A DNA stretch of 64,000 nt from Arctopsyche grandis. Lineage: Eukaryota; Arthropoda; Insecta; Trichoptera; Hydropsychidae. How positions within the stretch are numbered: position 1 is the first letter of the stretch; the number at the start of each line of letters is the position of its first letter. Under the pieces are notes generated by a model. That model worked only from the letters and a program-made list of their open reading frames with translations. It was not told where the DNA came from and did no database searches. Made by a program: the position numbers and the translations under genes. The stretch lies in assembly GCF_051622035.1 (NCBI RefSeq), contig NC_135365.1:29512001-29576000 (forward strand), given 5' to 3'. This document shows, piece after piece, positions 1 through 10,013 of this stretch.

Positions 1-1090
1 TTTGCGCTGGGTGTATGTATGTATGTATGTATGTACATACATACATATATGAAATTCAATATATCTAATATAATTTCGAAAGAGACTTTTTAACTATGTA
101 TGTATGTAAGGTTTGTTGGTAACATCGAAAAAAAATCACAGTTTCTATGACGACGATTTGATATATATTTTTTTCGATTCAAATAAATTTAATAAAAAAA
201 TGAATATTTACTATTAGATTCGCCATGTTTAAGCTGTTTATATTACAAATACTGAGCGAAGCCGGGTAAAACAACAAGTTATCTATAAATCCACCATATT
301 TTATATTGGTCGTAAAATTTGATTTAAATCGAAAATTTTGAAAAATAAAATTAAACGTTAGAAAAATATTTTTATAATTTATAAAGTCGTCAGTATACAA
401 CTTTTTCAGCTTCGTTTATATTTATTTTCAATACTATTATGTACCTATATATTATACTTACAAATTATACATACACATTACGTAGGAAGTAAAAACTAGA
501 TCATTTTTACATGAGATAAATACGGAAATATTATTTGCAAGCCGAATAAGTTGGATTTTTGGGTAAGATCCAGATCGACAGAATTGTTTATTGAATGTAC
601 ATATGTATATGATATATCTACATACATGCAACATACATATACGTGTACATATGTATGTATGTATCTACACTAGGGTAAGTACATCGAAAACACCAAATTT
701 TGGAATTTGGAAACAGTTTAATTTGGAAAAGACGTTCTGTGTCATGGTGAATACGTAAAAAAATATTTAAAAATTCTAAAAAATATATTACACGTGATTT
801 TATTTTTTATTTCAATACATATGTATTAAGATTACAAGCATAAAATGTCAAGAAGACCTCTGACCTTTTAAATTTCATATATCTAGAAATAATTTTAGAG
901 GTCAAAATAAAATAATGAAATATTGTTTTAAAAAAATTATACTTAAATTATTACTACTAGTACAAAAAAATAAATAAATGTGGAAATAAAAACCTTGTAA
1001 AAATGGTGTGGTTCTTAGAGGAAAAATCCCACTTTCGGTTTATCAAACTTGTTGATTTTTTTTTATATATGTATGTATGGTAAACGGGTT
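1..1090. other. AT-rich intergenic DNA with TATG/CATA microsatellites
   Basis: No gene is recognisable. Short runs of GTAT/TATG and palindromic blocks of the TACATATGTA type occur at about 10-55, 595-665 and 1065-1080. The short open frames here have no recognisable domain, no codon bias and are full of Phe, Ile and Asn, as expected from AT-rich non-coding DNA. Confidence 0.6.
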
Positions 1091-1333
1091 AAGTCGCATA
1101 AGTGAATCGCTACCAGGATAACCGCTGCTACGAAAATCGCGTGCGTGGATCTCCCGGCGCACGAAATTCGGTGTACAGAAAAATCTGCGCAAATGTATTG
1201 CGCGAATGGTTTTTAACGAGATTTTTATTATTAACATTATAAAAAGATTCGCGCAATAATATTTGCAGTCTTCTGTACGGCGAATTTTCGTAGCGGCGGT
1301 TATCCTGGTAGCGATTCACTTTTGCGATGTAAT
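1091..1333. mobile_element. Foldback/MITE-like inverted repeat
   Basis: The left arm at 1101-1137 and the reverse complement of the right arm at 1283-1320 match almost base for base (one mismatch in about 37), beginning with AGTGAATCGCTACCAGG. A second, inner pair of blocks around 1170-1215 and 1235-1280 is also inverted, sharing GTACAGAA and ATTGCGCGAAT. The left arm has about 34 extra bases (about 1138-1171). There is no coding capacity. The layout fits a non-autonomous foldback or MITE element, but I could not fix a target-site duplication, so the exact ends and the superfamily are open. Confidence 0.6.
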
Positions 1334-1460
1334 CACCGAACCGTAAGTACACGACATTGTTACAAGAATTGCGGTGTTAACAAAATCAGTATCACCAAAT
1401 ATCACTGGCGGATTCACGGTGGTGGCAAGAGGTCAATAGCTACCACTCTAGAGTCTAGAC

Positions 1461-2740
1461 CAGCGGTTCCCGACCCATTTTGACTCGCGTACCACTTAAT
1501 AGTACATTACGCTGAATTGTACCACTATATAAAAATGATTGTATTTCATGAAGTTTTTTATTGCAAGTGTAATAACATATATATGATAGTATTTACATGA
1601 TAAGGAATGTGAAGACATGGTAGACGCAATGGACCTGTTTTGCGGAGTAACAATTACATATAATATGTTCAAAGTTTAATGTATTTATCTACTATTTCGT
1701 CATACTTCTATTACTAATAAAAGATTTTAATACAAACACAAAATTACAAAGTACATAAATTTCAACACATCCGATATGATTTCAATTTCGATCAATATTA
1801 ACAAATGGATGTTTGATTTTTTTTGTTGCAGATAGTATTTAGTGGTGTGTATGTATTTATAGTATACTTTATGACGGGACAACCCAATATATTTACTAAT
1901 ATATTTATAATATATTTACTATATACAACCCAATATATTTATAATATATTTACTTTTCTTAATTAAATCTCCTTACAAAATACATTTAATGAGATCCATG
2001 CGCTTGTATCGAAGAACTTTTTTTTTAATTCGGTTCAAATCATGCAAGATATACTCAGTCTGGAGGTGCATTTACTATATTTCTATATTTGTCTTTTATA
2101 AAAATATATGAAGAGAAAGCTCTCTCAACTAGTTCATTGCTAGTAAATGGCAACAGAAATTGAAGCGCGTTGTCAGCAAGCTGTTTATATTAAAAACATT
2201 TTTTTTTTTAATTCAGCTTTTTAAATGCTGTCACTTGAAAGTTCAATCAAGTTCTCTTTTTTCTTGATTGATAATGACGAGCTGTCCGAAAATGTTCATT
2301 ACCAAAAGGGTTTGAAATCCAATTGTTTGCTTTTTCAGGTTTGGGAAAGTACTGCGTAAGGTTTCAAATACTTCAGGTTGTTTCTTTTCGATACACAGCC
2401 TCCAAAAATCTAATTTTCTAATCATACTTTCAATTTTATCCGTAACATTAAAGATCGTTATCGAGCTCTTCTGAAGTGTAAAACTCAAGTTATTTATTTA
2501 TTGGAGCGCTAACAGGGTAAATTTAAAAATGAACTCCACGCCAGATCAGAGGAAAACGGTAGATTTTGCCAGATTTTCGATAATTGACGTCGACTATGAT
2601 TAGTTAAAATAATGTTTATTAATTATATAAATATTACTTTTTTATGATTGTAAATCATTAATTTCTGTATGTCCGCCATTACTGATTTTTTTAACCACGT
2701 ACCGCCAAGTGGTACGCGTACCACAGGTTGGGAACCGCTG
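1461..2740 (-). mobile_element. Decayed hAT element with 8-bp target duplication
   Basis: The ends are imperfect terminal inverted repeats: CAGCGGTTCCCGACC on the left and, reversed, CAGCGGTTCCCAACC on the right. A second shared block, CGCGTACCACTT, lies further in. The 8-bp sequence GTCTAGAC flanks both ends (1453-1460 and 2741-2748), as is usual for hAT insertions. The interior is AT-rich and carries only a decayed transposase (separate entry). At 1280 bp it is shorter than an autonomous hAT element, so it is probably internally deleted and immobile. Confidence 0.85.
1990..2488 (-). pseudogene. hAT (ZBED/Buster-like) transposase remnant
   Basis: An 81-codon open stretch (2488 to 2243) contains TDKIESMIRKLDFWRLCIEK. 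This resembles the segment before the C-terminal dimerisation region of ZBED5/Buster-type hAT transposases. Beyond a run of stops, another frame at about 2190-1990 gives FLPFTSNELVERAFSS, then IFIKDKYRN, then stretches resembling PDLR and EP-I-KK. This corresponds to the hAT C-terminal dimerisation motif and tail of that family. Stops and frameshifts separate the pieces, and the catalytic core is missing. The identification rests on recognised motif order, not on a database search. Confidence 0.65.
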
Positions 2741-2748
2741 GTCTAGAC

Positions 2749-3181
2749 AACTACATAATATTATACATATATAATACATAATAATTAAAATTCGCATTCC
2801 ACGTTTAAAAGTAACATTATTGAATCGGGGGTGTGAGCAGACTACTCTGCCCTTCAAGTATAAAATGTTGTCATGTGCATAATCAATGGAGCTGATAATT
2901 TGATAAATTCCATAATTTGATAAATTCGTTGGGAAAATAATAATTTGTCAAAATTTTGGTGTAAAATGAAAATCTAGATTTGTTATCAACTTAGGGATAT
3001 TTCGGACATAATTTTTAAATTGATTAATATTTGAAAATCAACAATTACACAATCAATTATTTTAAATGATTGGATTGATTTTAAATAAGGCACCGTTTAT
3101 GAAATGAATTTTTACTTTACTTTAATTTATTATTTGAAAATCAATTATTTGTCATTTTCATTTTTTCCCATAAAAAGGTAT
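2749..3181. other. AT-rich spacer, nothing recognisable
   Basis: This spacer lies between the decayed hAT element and the solo LTR. It contains several imperfect copies of AATTATTT and TTGATAAATTC, but no gene, RNA or transposon motif that I can support. Confidence 0.5.
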
Positions 3182-3590
3182 TGTTACGTAGGGGTGGGTG
3201 GAGGATCCAAGTAAAAGGCCAAAGTCGTTTCACAGCATTTATTGATGATTAAGGAGATACGCACACTGGCAGTGCTCAGTCCAGAATGGCTTGATATCGC
3301 CTAAGTATCGCCTTATAAGGGATAGGTCTCTCAGGAGATCTTCGACTTCCGATTTGTTTACCTATTGTTATCGTCACGTACTCGGATATGCATTCCCACG
3401 ACACTCAGACCCACGGTATGGGTCACTTCTGAGAACTCCATGGGAAAGCGACAGAGTACCGCTGAAATACGACAGCACTTAGTTTGCCGATAATCCCCGA
3501 AACCAATTATAACGGTCACACAGTCTCTGGGATGCTACCCGGCCTAATCCGATTGCAACTAACCGGCGGCTCTTTTAAGTATACGTAACA
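3182..3590. mobile_element. Solo LTR of an LTR retrotransposon
   Basis: The 409-bp unit begins TGTTACGTA and ends TACGTAACA, a perfect 9-bp inverted terminal pair with the TG...CA ends of retroviral-type LTRs. The 4 bp GTAT flank it directly on both sides (3178-3181 and 3591-3594), matching the 4-bp target duplication common for insect Ty3/Gypsy-type elements. No primer-binding site, polypurine tract or gag-pol lies next to it, so it is best read as a solo LTR left by recombination between two LTRs. Its base composition is more GC-rich than its surroundings. Confidence 0.8.
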
Positions 3591-3594
3591 GTAT

Positions 3595-4017
3595 GTACAA
3601 ACATATGTATGTGTATTTTTTGTATGTGCAATTTTTTTAATATGCGTATATTTATAATACACATATACATATGTATCAATATTTCTTCTATTTTTTAGGT
3701 TTTATTTAATGTTGTGGTTTTATGTAAGTAATTAAAGTTGAAAATATATATGTTTTTTATGAAGTTGTATTTTTATAATTTAGTTGAAATATTGCTTCAA
3801 AAATTAATAAGCTTACATACATAACAATAAATGAATAATTAATTTTTTTTATTTTTTGGTGCCATCTTATCGATTCCCGATAAATCATCACCAGCGATAT
3901 CGTTGCTCTTCAGATCATGTACGGGCACTACGGAATCATCACTCCGTCCCCAAAATTGTGAATTGGGCTTCTGAGTCTCTCACATTCAGAACACCAATTC
4001 GTGAGGCTTTTTTCGCT
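3595..4017. other. AT-rich spacer with a short tandem duplication
   Basis: Mostly AT-rich with TACATATGTA-type motifs at 3600-3680. At about 4005-4050 the sequence TTTTTTCGCTTTAAAC occurs twice, about 26 bp apart, at the broken end of the reverse transcriptase remnant. The stretch 3856-4010 is less AT-rich and may be further, unrecognisable retroelement tail. Confidence 0.45.
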
Positions 4018-4325
4018 TTAAACACCTCTGACTTTTTTCGCTTTAAACTGGTTTTGACATCTTTGCATTTTTTCGATATTAGATGGCTTACTGCATCCCC
4101 ACAGTTGTATGCCATATGTCCATATTGGCTTCACGATTGCCTGGTATATCAGTTTTTTGCATTGTAGGTCTAATTTGGAGTGTCTTCCTATTAGCCAATG
4201 CATTTCTCTTTGTTTCATTCGAATCTGTTCTATTTTTTTTAATGTGATGCCTCCACGTAATCTTTGAGTCAAGATGCAGTCCTAAATATTTGGCTGACAA
4301 AGCTTGTGGAACTTGGATTCCGTTG
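4018..4325 (-). pseudogene. Jockey-type retrotransposon reverse transcriptase, C-terminal scrap
   Basis: Reading leftwards from about 4325, one frame gives QVPQALSAKYLGLHLDSKIT. After a frameshift near 4240, a second frame gives QREMHWLIGRHSKLDL followed by YQAIVKPIWTYGIQLWGCS. The order KYLGLHLD, WLIGR-SKL, KPIWTYGIQLWGC is the region just after the polymerase core in Jockey-clade non-LTR elements. The frameshift and the loss of everything upstream and downstream show a dead fragment. Confidence 0.8.
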
Positions 4326-4704
4326 AATAATTAATAATACATTAATTGCTTATTAATAGTCAATAAATTAATAATCTTATTTTTGAAAAAAAATGTGTGT
4401 ATGTATAAAAATAGAAATGGCCACCACCCTGCAAATTTTCTAGATTCGCCACTGCCAAATATGAATTTGTCCAAAAAAGTAGTGAGGCTTTCTCTCATTA
4501 GTAAAAAATGTAAAAAACAAAGCAACGAAGCTTCGTGTTGAGTATGTATAGAATAGAAAGATGATGCGTGGTCGATCAATTTCGATCAGTTTAAATGAGA
4601 AAGGTTGAAGCTTTAGTGGTGGTGTGTTTTGATTGCCGAGTATGAAAGTAAATTGAATGAAAGACGAGGTGGAAGTGGAGGTGGAAGCGTGGCGATAGTG
4701 AAAT

Positions 4705-4757
4705 GAAGTGAAGTGAAGTGAAGTGGAGTGGAGTGGTGTGGTGTGGTGTGGTGTGGT
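4705..4757. repeat. Pentamer microsatellite, AAGTG to GAGTG to GTGTG
   Basis: About ten tandem pentamers: GAAGT-type units, then GGAGT-type, then GGTGT-type, showing stepwise change of one base within the repeat. It lies about 100 bp upstream of the predicted transcription start at 4854. Confidence 0.85.
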
Positions 4758-4851
4758 AGTGACAGTGATAGTAGTGTTTAGTGATATTGGTGTCGGCGGT
4801 CGACGCGACGTTTTGAGACGAGTTCGAGTCGACCTTAGAGCGTCCTTGCCG

Positions 4852-4886
4852 TCAGTCGGTGTCGCGACGCGTTCTTCTCCGGTCGT
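4852..4886 (+). promoter_or_regulatory. Inr + DPE core promoter
   Basis: TCAGTC at 4852-4857 matches the arthropod initiator consensus TCAKTY exactly, with A+1 at 4854. GGTCGT at 4881-4886 falls exactly at +28 to +33 and fits the downstream promoter element consensus RGWYV followed by T. The surrounding 4790-4890 is rich in CG dinucleotides (GTCGCGACGCG and similar), unlike the AT-rich DNA around it. There is no TATA box at the proper distance, as is common for DPE promoters. I infer that it starts the transcript of the PP1 subunit gene 5.2 kb downstream, the only host gene visible in this direction. Confidence 0.55.
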
Positions 4887-4897
4887 CACATTTCTCT

Positions 4898-4961
4898 CTC
4901 TACCTCTACACCTCTACACCTCTACAACTCTACAACTCTACAACTCTACAACTCTACCTCT
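4898..4961. repeat. 9-bp minisatellite CTCTACAAC/CTCTACACC
   Basis: About seven tandem copies of CTCTACAMC, just downstream of the predicted transcription start, so probably within the first untranslated exon. It is a pyrimidine-rich CT tract on the plus strand. Confidence 0.85.
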
Positions 4962-4989
4962 GCCCATTGGCTCTCTAGGAAACCCTATA

Positions 4990-7659
4990 ATTACAAGTAT
5001 GCATTCTCACATCACTGATCTGTGATGTACTTACTGCTCTGCCTTCGTGACGTTCGATGATCTGCTGCTTCTGCGGCCGTCACTTTATCTCTATTTACTT
5101 CAGGTCTTTATATTCTCTTTAATAAACATTTATGGCATGTTATATGTTACCTTTTATTATACCGACGTACATACATACTCGAACTGATTTTCATTTTTTT
5201 TGTCCATTTGTTTTGACAAGGCTCTTTTATATTTCACTTCGCTAATGATTCCGTTGTAATTCCTACATTATTCCGATCGTTTTTAAACTTTGCTATTTTG
5301 TGCGGTTTGGTCAACGATAGATATTTAAATCAATTCCGCCAGTACGATGGTGAAAAATAATCGTAGTAGACGCGTTTAAAATTTTTTTGAAGACGTTTTT
5401 ACTACATATGTATATATATCTACATATGTATGTATGTACGTAGTAACCAATGGATGCACTTTTGCAATCATGCTACTTGTATAAACACACTGTTTTAATT
5501 CATTCTCATGTTACATCAATTCCTAATTTTCTTTTCATGTTTGTCCGAAGTAAGATAGTAATAAATTGTCAAAATTTGGTTTATCAATTCTACCTACTTA
5601 TACGTATTTAATGCGTGTTCAACGGTTTGTAAATTCAAGTTTGTATGTATGTACATACATATGTACAAAATTTGTTTTTTTTGAAAATAGTTGTCAGTCA
5701 ATGCTCTTGAAGAGAAGAGAAGAGAAAAACAAAACAAAAACTACGCGAACTCGTTACTTTGTTGTAAGTAATATTTACAGTTTTAACAATAATAGTAGAT
5801 GGGTATCGCATTTTGAAATCGTCGACGAATTGATGCATAAATTTGCATATTTTGAATATTCTCTTATAAAATGAATATTGCCGAGCTTCTAAAATAGAAT
5901 CTTACGCTTTTTAGTTTTATCCTGCGGTGCTGTATATTTGAATTTGGGCCAAATGTACGTGAAATGTATTTTTGCGCATTTTTCAATTCCATCGGGGCTT
6001 CGCGTTTAATTTGTGAATCATATATTTTTTTTACTATGTCATATTGTGCAATTACACAAAAACCTAGTCGAATCTCTCCTTTAAGAATTTCAAATAATAA
6101 TATTTCATTTTGATTTATTTTAAAACTTTAGTGTAATCTACCTATTACATGCGTATATGTATTACATATACATATATGTATATGTACATATGTGCTATAC
6201 ATATGTACATATATGCTAGGGGTGTAGGTTTTTACTCGTGAATATATTATATTAAAAAAAACGATATTTATTAAATCTTTTGATCACAAATTATAACATA
6301 AAATATGTATCATTTTTTTTACTAGCCTCTTCTTAGTTCTTTTTCATTAACTCACGAGAATATTATGTACTTTCCAGGTGGAAAGTCACCCCTAAACGCC
6401 CTTCTTAGAGGTCAGTCTTTTCTTGTATTTTTGGTGGCTAAAAAGATAGATCAATATATGTATGTATGTACTTATGCATACTACATTGTGTATGTACAAT
6501 ATTGGACAAGATAAATGCAAGTTGACAGTAGTGCAGTTGCAGTTTAGAGAGAATAGAACCGGAATTTTACCGAAATGACTGCACGCACATTTAACTTTTA
6601 CGTATGTACATACGTGTATGTATAATATGTATGTGCAACAAAAAGAACAATTCGTAATATAAACCGTTGGGGTGTCATGTCACCCGTTGAAACAATCCGT
6701 CACGCTCCACAATTGCCACTTCTCTTCTTCTCTTTTCGTTTCTTCCTACGTTTAATACTCGTTCTTCGTACATAAAATATACCTAATATAATATGTATTT
6801 GAAACTCTAAATTTAAATTAAATATTGACGAAATCCATACTAAATATGTGCATAGAATGCAGTTCGTCAAAACAAAAAAAAAATGTGGCTAGTATGAAAA
6901 TGCTCGAAAAAAAAAGATCCATAACACATTATGGTTTAAAAACCTAATCAAAATATCGATCGTTCTTCGTGTTTCCTGGGAAATAAAATTATTATTTTCC
7001 GTATACTTATATATACCAAGGAAAAGAAATCACGAATTCTAATACCGCTGTCAAATTTATGTATTTTCAGAGATCCATCTGGTTTTATTTTTAGATTAGT
7101 TATTACCATATTAATCAAATGTAAGTATCAAGAGTAAAATTTTACAATCGACGTCAATGTACATATGTATGAACATATAAATAGTTCGAATATTAATATG
7201 TAATTAAATAGTTTTAAGTTCAAATACAGGTTTTGGCTTTAACTTGAAAATTTTGCCAATAGAATAAATACAGAAAATGAAATACACACTCATTATTATA
7301 CATATGTATGTACATACAATTCATGAATAAATTTTTGTAGGTAAATATAATACATACATATGTACGTGCGTACATTCACGACCACGTGAAAAAGAAATTC
7401 CCATAATTTGAATGGTAGTCGCCGTATATTTATATGAATTTTACGCATTTACTTGCCAAGATAGGACTTAGATGTTTGCCAAGAATCTAATTTTAATAGA
7501 TTTGACGTTCTCGTGACAAAAAAGTCTTTGTTGTTTGTCACGCCATTCAGAATAATGTTTCATCTCAAAACAAATACGATTCGATAAGTAGTTGGTCGAT
7601 TTTTCATGTGTTTTTCAGATCCTCAATAGTTTTTTTTAATTATCATTTTTTATTTTCAG
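4990..7659. other. AT-rich non-coding region, probable first intron
   Basis: No conserved protein-like reading frame is visible on either strand. It contains many TACATATGTA-type palindromes (for example 5400-5440, 5640-5665, 6150-6215, 7300-7375) and one 40-bp stretch (5433-5472) resembling the end of the element inserted at 24325. If the promoter at 4854 and the exon at 7660 are real, this is intron 1. Confidence 0.45.
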
Positions 7660-7728
7660 AAATTTTAGAAAGATTGCGAGAGAAATGGACGCAACGACCA
7701 AGTTGCGTCGTTCTTCGCCTTTTTGAGG
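7660..7728 (+). other. Candidate 69-bp 5' untranslated exon with a 13-codon uORF
   Basis: A pyrimidine-rich tract ending TATTTTCAG (7651-7659) is followed by 69 bp and a consensus donor GG|GTAAGT at 7729. Inside, ATG at 7685 opens a 13-codon frame closed by TGA (7724-7726). Directly after the ATG, GACGCAAC (7688-7695) and GTTGCGTC (7702-7709) form a perfect 8-bp stem with a 6-nt loop. The GC-rich composition contrasts with the flanks. It probably belongs to the 5' leader of the PP1 subunit gene. This is predicted from splice signals only. Confidence 0.45.
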
Positions 7729-9220
7729 GTAAGTAACCGAGAACCATTTTTTTGTGTATATTATCATCGCATCATTGTTGCAATAGTTATGCATATTTCA
7801 TTTCTTCTTTTGTTAAGTAATATAATTTTTAACAGAATGTGCATTTTTTCAAAAGTCGAAAATTAAATAGCTATAATATAATATTGTATTTTACAGTTAT
7901 TAAAAAATAATTATGATGAATATAATGTATCTATGTATAATACATACATATATATTAGATTAAATAACAGTCATATTTCTTGCCAACTTTCTGTTAGTTT
8001 GTGATCACCGCATTTGCATCTGCGCTTTTTAATGTTTTATTCCAATAAAATGGCTCAATTGTATGTACGAATTGCCTGTTAATGGCAAGGATGTTGGGTC
8101 AAGGTTCGTCAAGCATACATATGTACATATGTTTGTATTACATACATATATTTGTGCCGCATCGCGAACATTTTTTAAATCGAGCCAAGAAATTTTCAGT
8201 TGTCTCTCTTCGATTTCACAACTATAATATCTAACATTTACTACCGCATTACAAAACGTTAATTTTTCCAAGGACTTGAATTTTTATTACATATTTTATT
8301 TGAAAAGCTTAGTCATTTCGTGATTTCCTATATACATAGATACGTACATATGTACATACTTACATATGTACGTATCTATACAGAGTGAATTATTTGTGTT
8401 TTTCTTTTATCGAGGGGTGTTAAAATTTCACCATCACTGGTCAAATAGTGAAGGACGATATAGCCCAAAGCTTGTTACTACATATATGTACATATGTATT
8501 TAAAATCTCGTGTTACGTAGTCCGCAAAAACATTTGCCGTTCAATCTACGTATTAAATGCATCCTCGCTTTTATAATTGAGACTGCTCTGATGCCTCTTG
8601 TCGTTTATTCTCATACATACATATGTGTAGTTAATTCCTAGTAAGTAAGTTAATGTTTTGTCTTTCAAATGCAAACAAAAAACAAAACTTCGGATTCCCA
8701 AATACATATGTACATATGTATGTGTATAAACAATAGTCATCAAACGAAGTCAGTAAACTCATCCGTCGTCATTGATCCATAGCGACCGATTTATCACCCA
8801 CATATCTATTATTATTATAATGTATGTATGCATTACAGAGCTTTTTGTCATTTCACGACCTAGTCAATTGTGGATAAAAGACATCTTCAATTGAGTATAA
8901 TTTAGTGAAAAAACCAGCATCAAGTATTTAACAGATACGTACATACATACATATGTTGTTGGACGACATGTTGGTTCACGGGATCAACGTCGATGTACAT
9001 AGTTTGATTATTATCAGATATGACGGATTAGATAACAGAAAAAGTTCCAAATAGTAAACCGATACGGTTTTAAATAAATTAAATCACTCGCTCCATTTTT
9101 TTGGTGATACAAGTAATTGGCTTTTTCCATGTTATTAAAATCTGAAATACAGTAGGTTTTCGAATTATCACACTTAAATAAAAATATATTATATTATATA
9201 CAATAAAAAATATATACATA
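7729..9220. other. AT-rich non-coding region, probable intron
   Basis: No gene is recognised. Palindromic TACATATGTA runs are dense (8110-8150, 8336-8379, 8480-8500, 8700-8725, 8935-8955). The small open frames on the minus strand are translations of those runs and have no domain. Confidence 0.45.
8336..8379. repeat. Perfect 19-bp inverted repeat (hairpin)
   Basis: ATAGATACGTACATATGTA (8336-8354) is exactly repeated in inverted form at 8361-8379, with the 6-nt spacer CATACT. Each arm itself contains the self-complementary TACATATGTA. It is probably a product of the local palindromic microsatellite rather than a gene. Confidence 0.85.
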
Positions 9221-9480
9221 GTCAGCATGGCTCAGTGGTTGCGTTTATGTTTAGCACCAAGAGATTCGTTGGTGCTTGTTTAGCACCAAGAGATGGGTTC
9301 GATCCCGGGGTCTACTCTTGAATACTGCTGGTTAGACTTGGATATTTGTGACTCCAAGTCGATCGTTTCTCACCAGAGTTTGCTAATTTTATCTGATCAT
9401 TGTTGAAACGGTTCCTCCATATTGGAAAAAAAAATATCATTCTACCTGCTGTCACAAATCTTCCGTATTTAACGTATGTA
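9221..9480 (+). mobile_element. tRNA-derived SINE-like unit
   Basis: TGGCTCAGTGGTT (9228-9240) fits the RNA polymerase III A box and GGTTCGATCCC (9296-9306) fits the B box. No tRNA cloverleaf is completed around them. This is the head of a tRNA-derived SINE. The spacing between the boxes is longer than in a tRNA because TTTAGCACCAAGAGAT is present twice (from about 9250 and about 9280), separated by TCGTTGGTGCTTG. The body continues for about 170 bp, with a run of A at about 9426. The 3' end and target duplication could not be fixed. Confidence 0.6.
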
Positions 9481-9689
9481 CAATTTGTAAAAATTTATGT
9501 ACAAGTCTCAATCCATAGATGTATCATTAATTAATTGTTAATTTCGTGTTCTTCAGCTTCTCGAAATACAGTGATTTATGTAATAAAAATACTGCATTAA
9601 TTGTCTAGGAAGGCGTATTGGGGTCTTATTGTCAAGCCTTCCCGGTATATATGTACAATATGTATGTAAATTAAAATAAAATGTCAGTG

Positions 9690-10007
9690 AGTGTATTGAC
9701 TGCATCAACAAGATGCACACGTGCTGCCTGGCAATAGTCCCATATTTGGTTTAAATTTCGCGTCATGAGATCACATCAGATGAACATGTTGTTTATCGAC
9801 TGGATGCAGGCCAATCTCAAAAATATTCTCTCGCGAGTGTCGGTCCGCGTCGACCATGTTGACCATCTATCTTCCGCTCGCGCAGCTTTTGCGAGTCGTG
9901 TCTCGAATTCTGGTGAGATTGTGATTACTCGAGGGGTGGTCTGGTCATATACATATACATATGCATATAGTTTTAGTATAATAATTGGTACACGATTGGT
10001 GTTTCAG
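9690..10007 (+). other. Candidate last 5' leader exon and 95-bp intron of the PP1 subunit gene
   Basis: The bases before the CDS are moderately GC-rich up to 9912, then TG|GTGAGA (donor at 9913) opens a stretch with TATACATATACATATG and closes with TTGGTGTTTCAG (acceptor at 10007). The reading frame of the CDS runs open without splicing back to an ATG at 9765. However, the translated part of this putative intron is low-complexity (TYTYAYSF), and removing 95 bp would put the ATG at 9765 out of frame. I therefore treat 9765-9912 as untranslated or as an upstream frame. Confidence 0.5.
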
Positions 10008-10013
10008 GTGGTG

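Noticed and set aside
13-45. Possible origin or regulatory palindrome at the window start
   Set aside because: It is a TATG/CATA microsatellite like dozens of others in the window and has no independent support.
4440-4889. 149-codon minus-strand frame rich in Thr, Ser and His
   Set aside because: It arises from the pentamer and related simple repeats (TTPHHTTPLHSTSLHFTSFH). There is no domain, and it runs antisense through the predicted promoter.
9228-9306. A functional tRNA gene
   Set aside because: A and B boxes are present, but the spacing is too long and no acceptor, anticodon or T-arm pairing completes a cloverleaf, so it is a SINE head.
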